From NCBI RefSeq assembly GCF_032854445.1, contig NC_088296.1, forward strand, positions 26,533,448 through 26,597,447: 64,000 bases of DNA, in the 5' to 3' direction. Below the pieces are notes generated by a model, which was not told the DNA's origin, made no database searches, and saw nothing but the letters and a program-made list of their open reading frames with translations. Position numbers and translations under genes: made by a program. Shown in pieces: positions 56,117 through 64,000 of the stretch (position 1 is the stretch's first letter; each line of letters begins with the position of its first letter). The stretch comes from Liolophura sinensis (Eukaryota > Mollusca > Polyplacophora > Chitonida > Chitonidae).

Positions 56117-56645
56117 CAAGGTGAAGATGAAGATGAAGTGGTGGATAGATGAAGGTAATATTCCTAAGGTGAAGATGAAGATGAAGTGGTGGATAGATGA
56201 CTGTAATATTCCAAAGGTGAAGATGAAGATGAAGTGGTCGATAGATGAAGGTAATATTCCTAAGGTGAAGATGAAGATGAAGTGGTGAATAGATGAAGGT
56301 AATATCCCTAAGGTGAAAATGAAGATGAAGTGGTGGATAGATGAAGGTAATATTCCTAAGGTGAAGATGAAGATGAAGTGGTGGATAGATGAAGGTAATA
56401 TTCCAAAGGTGAAGATGAAGATGAAGTGGTCGATAGATGAAGGTAATATTCCTAAGGTGAAGATGAAGATGAAATGGTGAATAGATGAAGGTAATATCCC
56501 TAAGGTGAAAATGAAGATGAAGTGGTGGATAGATGAAGGTAATATTCCTAAGGTGAAGATGAAGATGAAGTGGTGGATAGATGAAGGTAATATTCCTAAG
56601 GTGAAGATTAAGATAAAGTGGTGGATAGATGAAGGTAATATTCTT
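56117..56645. repeat. 48-bp minisatellite born from LINE ORF2 (right part)
   Basis: About 11 more units of the same 48-bp repeat. A block of five units (variants TCGATAG, TGAATAG, ATCCCT) occurs twice in the same order (about 56205-56395 and 56400-56590), a larger internal duplication. Confidence 0.93.
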
Positions 56646-56719
56646 ACAATTATATCTTATGGGGTAGAAAATGTGTCCAATGAAGAAAAAGCTAATTACT
56701 GGTTGATACGTTCTCTTTT

Positions 56720-57860
56720 GTGTCCAGTTCGGACAGCTATAATCTAGATTTTGTCCCACATAAAAATGATGATGAAGACTTGCGCCCTTTCAGTAATATA
56801 GCGTTTGATGTCATGCCTATTATTGAGGACTTCAGCATTATTAGCATTACAGAACTGAAACAGGCTTTATCCTCGCCTGCGGATTCTTCCCTTGGAGAAG
56901 ACGGCGTTATGTATTCAGTGATTAGAAACCCGACCGCTGTGCTAACACTTTACTCATGCTTCTACATGAGTAAAGCATGGAGTGACCGTCCACCCGGAAG
57001 AGAACTGAAGACATACTGGTCCCTGGAAAAGATCAATCTCTCCCATCTTCATATCGGCTCATAGCTCTAACGTCATGCATCTGTAAAACTATGGAAAGAA
57101 TGATTAATTCCCGTCTAATATATTTCTTAACTAAAAATAATGCTTTGAGCTCCGAGTGGCTTCCGGCTTGACATGTGTACTGCTGATCATGTGATAACAC
57201 TCAAAACCGATATTCGTAATTGTTTTTCAGTTGAAGAATGTTTATTTGCTGTTTTTGGACATTCAAAAGGCATACGGTATGATCTGGAGGACAGATGCGT
57301 TGATGAAACTGAGGGATATTGCTATATGTGGGAAAATGTTCGTGAAAAAATCGTTTTATTTAAGTTCATGTCGGTCGGCATTTTTCTCATTTCTCTCTCT
57401 GTAGAGAATGGGGTGCTACAGGGTAGTGTTTTATTACCCACTCTCTTAAATATAGCTATTAATGATCTCCCGGAATCTATCCCTCCTAGCCTTAAATGCT
57501 CATTGTTTGCTGATGATAAAGCTTTATGGATTCGCTCTCGAAATATCATTGTTTGCAAGAGATATATTCAGCAAAGAACAGATGCCATCATCCAATGGAG
57601 TAATAAATGGGGGTTTAAATTCTCGTCTGCGAAGGCTGAAGATGTTATTTTTACCAAAAAAAAACTGTTAACGATGTGGTTGTCAAACTTAACAATTTGC
57701 CCATTAAAATATTAAATTCTTTCCGGTATCTTGGGGCATTGCTCGATAGGCATTTAACTTGAAATGCCCACCTCGAGCAAATAATTAATAAATCTCATAA
57801 AGAATTAAATATTATGAGAAGTGTATATCTGGGAAATCCTGGGGGGGGGGGGATGGGGGG
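56720..57860 (+). pseudogene. LINE ORF2 reverse transcriptase, interrupted
   Basis: Readable pieces, in order: ITELKQALSSPADSSLGEDG near 56850; LIALTSCICKTMERMINSRL near 57057-57115, in another frame; GVLQGSVLLPTLLNIAINDL at 57413-57470; SLFADDKALW with catalytic DD (TTTGCTGATGAT at 57506-57517); and NSFRYLGALLDRHLT near 57716-57762. Frameshifts separate them, and a region between about 57170 and 57400 is scrambled by small indels. Dead. Confidence 0.85.
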
Positions 57861-58920
57861 GGGGGGTACAGATAGACAAATCCTTCTTTTGTTATTTCGT
57901 TTCCATAATTTGTTCTCAGCTTGACTACTGCCGTGAAGCGCGTACCTGTAAGACACTTAAGGGTGGGTTGAATTCGGTTCAATGCGCTGCGCTGCGGATT
58001 TGTACCGGAAGTTTACCATCGACGCCCTTAAACGTTATGTACGTTTTCTGTAAGGAGGGCCCCTTGTACATTCGTCGGTGTCAGCGCACTCTTAGATTGT
58101 CTCTCATCTTTAAGTAATAACTCTGCCTCTGCTGTTCGTCAGCCTTCATCTTGTGATTGTTTATAAGATTTACAGGGTTCTCATGCAATGCCTTTCAGTT
58201 TAAGATCCACACAAATTTGTTTTATTGTAGTGTAATGATTTAAATCTTCACTTATCTTTTGTACCTCATTTCCTCCTGTGAAAGCTGCACATACCATATA
58301 CATCCACGGAACTACCCTCAAAGATCAGTAAATGTGACAATTCAGCTGTGTCTCTGTTATGTGCCAAGGATCAATCTCATTGTAATTGGTCACACTATCA
58401 CTTTCCTTTCCTGACATTTCTATTCACGCTCCGTTAACTTTACCTGAACGTATTAGTTCTATTACCCCTATTTTTTTTGATATGGGGCAACGAGACTGGG
58501 GCAAGTCTGAAAAGGGTAGAATGTTCTATACACATAATTCATCCGTGTCTCTCGATTACAATTAACCCTTACGTTGCTGCCATGATGAAATCCTTGTTGT
58601 TAGATTATTATCTGGTCATATACCAACACATTTGTATTTATTTCGTTTTGCCGTCCATGACACAGGCCTCTGTGAGAAATGTGTTATAGAGGATAGCATT
58701 AACCATTTACAGTTCCATTGTCACCGTCACACATATCGTCGAAATTGACTTTACAGAGAATTACGTGCCCTCGATATTGTGAAGATCAATACAAGATCCA
58801 GTTTATGTCCCATCAACAACCACAATAAGGTTTTTCAGGCAGTTGCCATTTTTTAAAAACCCGTTGCCATCGATTTAACTTTGTCCTATGAAACAACATT
58901 CTTCTAGTCAATAACATAAG
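57861..58920 (+). pseudogene. LINE ORF2 C-terminal region
   Basis: Contains ICSQLDYC near 57910-57935, LNSVQCAALRICTGSLPSTP near 57970-58030, and at about 58590-58740 DEILVVRLLSGHIPTHLYLF followed by GLCEKCVIEDSINHLQFHC. The last is a C-x2-C...H-x4-C motif common at the end of such LINE proteins. No clear RNase H domain is visible between them. Confidence 0.7.
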
Positions 58921-59125
58921 ATATTATTATTATTGAGATATACTATTCATGCACAGTTTTTTAAAAATATGTTGGATAGTTATATAGTGCTATGGGAAAC
59001 ATTTGAACTGTGAATTTTAACTCTTTCCTCCGCTACCAGTTCAGCTCAACTATACTCTGTGTAGCTATGCATCTACATGTGTTTCCCGTATATGTCTTTA
59101 ACTATGTATGCTAATATCTGTCCCC

Positions 59126-59127
<2 letters not shown>

Positions 59128-59190
<63 letters not shown>
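59128..59190. repeat. (TA)n microsatellite
   Basis: About 30 uninterrupted TA units. It lies about 200 bp downstream of the last LINE coding motif and may have grown from the LINE's 3' tail. Confidence 0.95.
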
Positions 59191-59191
<1 letters not shown>

Positions 59192-59214
59192 TACCTATCA
59201 TCTCTGTAACTTAA

Positions 59215-59575
59215 TTCTTCTGTTAAGGTCTGTTCCCATTATTATGTTTTGAAATTACACCCATCATGTTTAAAATTGAATTCTCAATGAGGTCTGCGTC
59301 CAGTGTTATACTTCATAATTACACCCATCGTTTCTAGAACTGAATTCGTGATTGAAATCTGCGTCCAATATTATATTTCATAATTATGTACATCATCTCT
59401 ATGACTGAATTCTTCACTGAAGTCTGCATCCAATATTATGCTTTGTGGTATGTAATATATTTGTCATCTCTATAACCGAATTCTTCACTGAAGTCTGAAT
59501 CCAATATCATGCTTTGTGGACATATAATATACGTGTCATTTCTATGACTGAATTCTTCAAGGTAACCAGTTGAAT
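59215..59575. repeat. Degenerate 62-72 bp tandem repeat, about 5.5 copies
   Basis: Units each start GAATTC(T/A) and carry GAAGTCTGCATCCAATATTA and CATCTCTATGACT. The unit lengthens from about 62 to 72 bp along the array by an inserted GGACATATAATATAC segment. Confidence 0.85.
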
Positions 59576-60921
59576 CCTTCAACTTGTTTTGGAGTTGTGA
59601 GAGGTTGATTTGCCAGTGCTCGGTATTCAGGCCACGTGTGTAGTCATATAATATTTTAGCAAGAAATTCTTGAGAAATTAAATATATGTACATGTACCTC
59701 TGAGTAACACCTGGTGTTTTCTGAATTTTGTGTAAGTTTTACGTACAGAATGGAAGACTCCAGGACGGGCTATAGAAAAAACCAAGTATGGAGGAGAACG
59801 TTAATTTGCTTTCTTCTGTGACGTAGTACAAGTATTTTACAGATACCGATTATTATGACGTCATAAAGGAAAGGACAAGAGTCCATGGCTTTGAACTCTT
59901 TTGTTACAGGCTGAGAGGACGGACGGATGCGCAATCATTGTGACTTTTGACCTTGGACCAGCCAAGTACAATCGTATAAATGAAGAAAATGACCTGCGCA
60001 GATCTTACTCGTATTTGATATGATACGGTTCAAGGCAATGATCATGTTTCACCCAGTCTACAAACCTTCGTGAATCCTTTCGGCCTAATAATACTCATGT
60101 GGATGAGCTAACAACCGCCCGGCGTTTTAATTCTGTGCATTTGTTGCTTTATTTGAATCATTCCTTACTTTTTTCTTTACTGGACTGATGTTCTACGTCG
60201 CATTCAATGCAATATCCCTGTCAAGAAATGGGCGACGAAGGCAAAAAACGGGCGACGAAGACAAGAAGAAGGAATACAGATTAAAACACCATACCCTGTC
60301 ATATACCAGTATTTTTACACAAAGCCGTAGTGAAGCTACGGGAGCAAATTTCAAGAAAGTTATCAAAAGTTCCAAAGATTTGATATTCTGTACGACTGTT
60401 AAAATTCTGGTATGTTACATTTTCTTGATAAAACCAGGTTTAACAGTTTTTTTCATCCTTATCTCGATTATATCACTATAAACTGGCTCCTTATTCGTGT
60501 TAAAAAAGTCTCGGTCCCGCTGAAAACGTGTTACAGTTGTACATGTACAGAGAGATGGGTCTGTGGTCACGTGGTTAAAAAGCTTGCCTATCACGGACAC
60601 TGGAGCGCACGAAGTGTGGGCACACAGTCGACACTGAACAGGGACAGTTGATTGGCTTTAATGGTTTGTGGGCGTCTTGGCAACAATCAGTTCGTTGCGC
60701 AACACATGGCGTACGCCAATCTGGCCTGCATAGTGTATATGTACGGCACATGTTGGAAAGTTTGTCAGTTAGTTGCCAAATTTGGTGCACATTTGTATAC
60801 TTACGCACAGATGGCCAGTTGTTTTCTTACCAACGTCTCAATGTGCCACAGTATAATGACACACCTTCAACCAATACTTGGCCAAACATTTTGTGCTCAG
60901 CCTGATCGATTCATCAGATAG
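59576..60921. other. Intergenic, no recognised gene
   Basis: Short ORFs (e.g. 60188-60481 and 60652-60921) without recognisable domains. A 20-bp direct repeat with GGGCGACGAAG occurs at 60229-60261. Confidence 0.45.
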
Positions 60922-61106
60922 ATACCGGAGAATATTTCACTAATATGACGGTGGCCAGCATTATGGTTGGTGGAACCGGATAGAGCCCGAGGAAAAGCCA
61001 CGATCATCCGCAGGTTGCTGGCATACCTTCCCACGTGCGATCGGAGAGGAAGTCATCATGAGCTGGACTTGAGCTCACAGCGACTGCATTGTTGAGAAGT
61101 TCCTGG
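60922..61106 (-). mobile_element. SINE fragment lacking both ends
   Basis: Minus-strand body of the SINE (GAATATTTCACTAATATGACGG, GCCAGCATTATGG, ATCCGCAGGTTGCTGG, GGACTTGAGCTCACAGCGAC). It lacks the AAAT tail and the A-box part of the head. Confidence 0.85.
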
Positions 61107-61120
61107 TACAATTTGTCACA

Positions 61121-61185
61121 ATGACACGATTACCATTCCACCACACTTACCATTCCACCACGCTTACCATTCCACCACACAGGTC
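61121..61185. repeat. 18-20 bp short tandem repeat, 3-4 copies
   Basis: TTACCATTCCACCACAC repeated three times with single-base changes, at the SINE edge. Confidence 0.8.
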
Positions 61186-62175
61186 AAGGCTGGCGATTGC
61201 CGAAATCTCGGATATCCCAGTTTCAATGACTAAAGTGCACTCCATTTTTGTGAGCATTGTTGCCATAAAATTCAAGATGATGATGTTGAATGAAACGTTT
61301 GTACTCGTACAAAGTACAAGTTCCGCAACCTTGCGCTCGTTTTTCTCACTTTTCCTACAAGAAGTGCTGGGAACTGGCTGGGTAGCTATTACTCAATCAG
61401 ATGAATGAGCTTTGACGGAGAATCGGTATGGAATTCCCCCACTCTCCTATCTTTGGATTACACTATGCTAATGTTTACAACGACAGGATGTATGCTTTAA
61501 CTGTGCTTTAATCAAGCCAAGCACAACAAATATCACACGACAGTTACAGTTAATATATTGAAACCTGAATAGCAGCAACAGGCAGTTTCACATTCATGGA
61601 ATGTACATTTCACCAAATGAAAGCCCGCAATGTAGTACATGCAATATATATATATACATACATTCTGTGATACAAGTAAAATATGTGGCAAGTAATTTTC
61701 ATCAATACCTCCATAACATTAAAGCCACTAGATAACAAACATGTAAGTAAACATACAGTTGAAGCACAATATTGACACAGATTCAACAATAACAATCCAT
61801 ATTTTATGGAAAAGACCACAAAATATATAGAATTCTGATTCATTTTTTGATTTTTAATTTTACCCTATATAATACGCAAGGCACAAATACATTCTGCTTA
61901 ATGAATTCCTGTATGTTTTGAGAACCTCACCTGTTCAGGCAGAGCACCTTTAGCCAATTTTGGCATTTTTCTGTAAAAGTTCATTTTTCAGCATTTTTTA
62001 TAAGACTGTACCAAGTCACAAAAGTAATCTCTATGCAGAAAACGTACTATGAAAATACATGGACCTGACATCTCAAAACACAAGGAAAGAATTTTTAAAA
62101 TCCTGTTAAGTACAAACATTCATTGGTTGGTATTCAGAATACTGATATTTGTGTACATTAAGGATGAATTGTCCT
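61186..62175. other. Intergenic, nothing recognised
   Basis: AT-rich, with a short (TA)n near 61645-61656. No gene seen. Confidence 0.5.
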
Positions 62176-62710
62176 ACAAGCAGGGAAGGATTACAATATC
62201 AACAAGAAGGATTACAACATCAATGGGAAAGGTTGCAACATCAAAGGGAAGGATTGCAATGTCAACAGGAAGGATTACAATATCAATAGGAAGTGTTACA
62301 ATATCAACAGGCAGGATTGCCATATCAATAGGAAGTATGACAATATCAATGGGAAGGATTGCAATATCAACAGGAAGGATTACAATACCAATAGGAAGTG
62401 TTACAATATCAATAGGAAGTGTTACAATATCAACAGGCAGGATTGCAATATCAACAGGAAGTATTACAACATCAATGGGAAGGATTACACTATCAACAGG
62501 AAGGATTACAATATCAATAGGAAGAATTACAACATCAACAAGAAGGATTGCAATATCAACAAGAAGGATTGCAATATCAACAAGAAGGATTGCAATATCA
62601 ACAGGAAGGATTACAACATCAATAGGAAGTATTCCAACATCAACCAGGAGGATTAAAATATCAGTGAAGAGGCTTGCAATAAGTACAGGAAGGATTACCA
62701 TATCATGAAG
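62176..62710. repeat. 21-bp minisatellite
   Basis: About 25 units of 21 bp (ACAGGAAGGATTACAATATCA and variants with TAGGAAGTGT or GATTGCAATA). In-frame length gives a 219-codon ORF with a 7-residue period on one strand and another on the opposite strand; neither is likely a gene. Confidence 0.93.
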
Positions 62711-63040
62711 CATTACATTACCACCAGACTGGATTACATTCATTACAATATCGACCAGAAGGATTAAAATATCAGTGGAAAGGCTTGCAATAAGTACAGA
62801 AAGGAGTACAACAAAAACAGGAAGAATTGCAACATCAACAGGACAGATTACAACATCAACAGGAAAGAACTGCAGTGTCAACAAGAACAACAGAAAGGAC
62901 TGCCATACCATGAAGTATTACATTACCACCAGACTGGATTACAGTGATAAAATGAACGCTTGCAAGACCATCAGAAAGAATTACATCATCAATAAAAATG
63001 ATTATGTATACCCACACTAACAGGAAAGAATGTATTAAAT
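62711..63040. repeat. Transitional zone of decayed 21-bp-type units
   Basis: Longer, irregular duplications (e.g. CATGAAGCATTACATTACCACC at about 62705 and CATGAAGTATTACATTACCACC at about 62910) containing remnants of the 21-bp unit. Links the array to the next one. Confidence 0.75.
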
Positions 63041-64000
63041 ATAAAGGATAGCAATACCAACAAGAAGGATAGCAATACCAACAGGAGGGATAGCAATACC
63101 AACATGAGGGACAACCATACCAACAGGAAGGATAGCAATACCATCATGAGGGACAGCCATACCAACAGGAAGGATAGCAATACCAACATCGGGTTACAGC
63201 CATACCAACAGGAAGGATAGCAATACCAACATCGGGTTACAGCCAAACCAACAAGAAGGATAGCAATATCAACATCGGGTTACAGCCAAACCAACAGGAA
63301 GGATAGCAATATCAACATAGGGTACAGCCATACCAACAGGAAGGATAGCAATACCAACATCGGGTTACAGCCATACCAACAGGATGGATACCAATACCAA
63401 CATCGGGGAACAGCCATACCAACAGGAAGGATACCAATACCAGCATCGGGGTACAGCCATACCAACAGGAAGGATAGCAATACCAACATCGGGGTACTGC
63501 CATACCAACAGGAAGGATACCAATACCAACATCGGGGTACAGCCATACTAACAGGAAGGATAGCAATACCAACATCGGGGGTACAGCCATACCAACAGGA
63601 AGGATAGCAATATCAACATGGGGTACAGCCATACCAACAGGAAGGATAGCAGTATCAACATGGGGGACAGCCATACCAACAGGAAGGACAGCAATACCAA
63701 CATCGGGTTACAGCCATACCAAGAGGAAGGATAGCAGTATCAACATGGGGGACAGCCATACCAACAGGAAGGATAGCAATACTAACATTGGGGTACAGCC
63801 ATACCAACAGGAAGGATAGCAATACCAACATCGGGGGTACAGCCATACCAACAGGAAGGATAGCAATATCAACATGGGGTACAGCCATACCAACAGGAAG
63901 GATAGCAATATCAACATGGGGTACAGCCATACCAACAGAAAGGATAGCAATACCAACATCGGGGTACAGCCATACCAACAGAAAGGATAGCAATACCAAC
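63041..64000. repeat. 42-43 bp minisatellite, continues past window end
   Basis: About 22 units of ACAGGAAGGATAGCAATACC + AACATCGGGGTACAGCCATACCA. Each looks like two diverged 21-bp halves, one of them close to the unit of the neighbouring 21-bp array. Cut by the right window edge. Confidence 0.93.

Larger units (their letters stand above)
52555..58920 (+). mobile_element. Decayed LINE (jockey/I-like) with nested insertions
   Basis: Plus-strand remnant of a two-ORF non-LTR retrotransposon. In order: ORF1 with zinc knuckle (about 52555-52760), apurinic-type endonuclease (about 53360-53800), a linker amplified into a 48-bp minisatellite (53930-54312 and 56117-56645, split by a SINE carrying a Tc1 element), reverse transcriptase (about 56720-57860) and a C-terminal Cys/His region (about 58560-58740). 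Many stops and frameshifts. It differs from the LINE fragment at 21570-22580 (FADD here, YVDD there). Clade assignment is by motif impression only. Confidence 0.85.

Noticed and set aside
62049-63999. Seven-residue and 14-residue repeat ORFs at the right end as proteins
   Set aside because: Opposite strands are equally open, and the period follows the 21- and 42-bp DNA units.
1-64000. Bacterial-type operons, prophage or defence islands
   Set aside because: Gene density, introns, SINEs, LINEs and LTR elements show eukaryotic nuclear DNA; no prokaryotic gene is recognised.

Overview
This is eukaryotic nuclear DNA, almost certainly from an invertebrate metazoan. The signs are split genes with GT-AG introns, tRNA-derived SINEs, non-LTR and Ty3/gypsy retroelements, a Tc1-type transposon, and no operon-like gene packing. 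The SINE has a tRNA-like head, a conserved 3' domain and an (AAAT)n tail. It resembles the MetaSINE-type elements known from molluscs and other lophotrochozoans, so a marine mollusc is my best guess. That is an inference from memory and not a proven placement.

Layout. 1-14,530 is almost wholly a chain of unrelated minisatellites with units of 37, 38, 55, 36, 43, 75, 33, 31, 82 and 79 bp, broken by SINE copies. 14,590-19,000 holds pieces of unrecognised protein-coding sequence around a roughly 580-bp imperfect inverted repeat. 19,500-22,600 holds dispersed repeat copies and a decayed jockey-like LINE on the minus strand. 22,606-28,119 is a Ty3/gypsy-type LTR retrotransposon on the minus strand with a TTAC target duplication. 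Its domain order is gag-protease-integrase-(RT remnant)-RNase H, which is the Gmr1-like order and not the usual gypsy order. It is dead by several independent breaks. 28,120-31,900 holds one SINE, a roughly 416-bp direct duplication and no recognisable gene.

31,924-43,541 (plus strand) is the one convincing host gene. It encodes a TRIM-family protein (RING, two B-boxes, coiled coil, B30.2/SPRY) in six coding exons whose reading phases all join. Its fifth intron (about 7.9 kb) consists mostly of two giant minisatellite arrays. 43,542-52,500 is mainly non-coding, with a 65-bp minisatellite and dispersed duplications. 52,555-58,920 is a decayed LINE (ORF1 zinc knuckle, endonuclease, reverse transcriptase, C-terminal Cys/His motif). 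One of its ORF2 segments has been amplified into a 48-bp minisatellite; that array was then hit by a SINE, and the SINE by a Tc1 transposon with a nearly intact transposase. The window ends in a 21-bp array followed by a 42-bp array that runs off the edge.

The genes do not form a pathway. The window is one immune- or ubiquitin-type gene set in a landscape of tandem repeats (about 30% of the bases by my approximate boundaries) and nested mobile elements. The most interesting items are the Gmr1-like domain order, the TRIM exon architecture with its repeat-filled intron, the readable history of the LINE-derived minisatellite, and the change of repeat organisation on either side of a SINE inside the TRIM intron.
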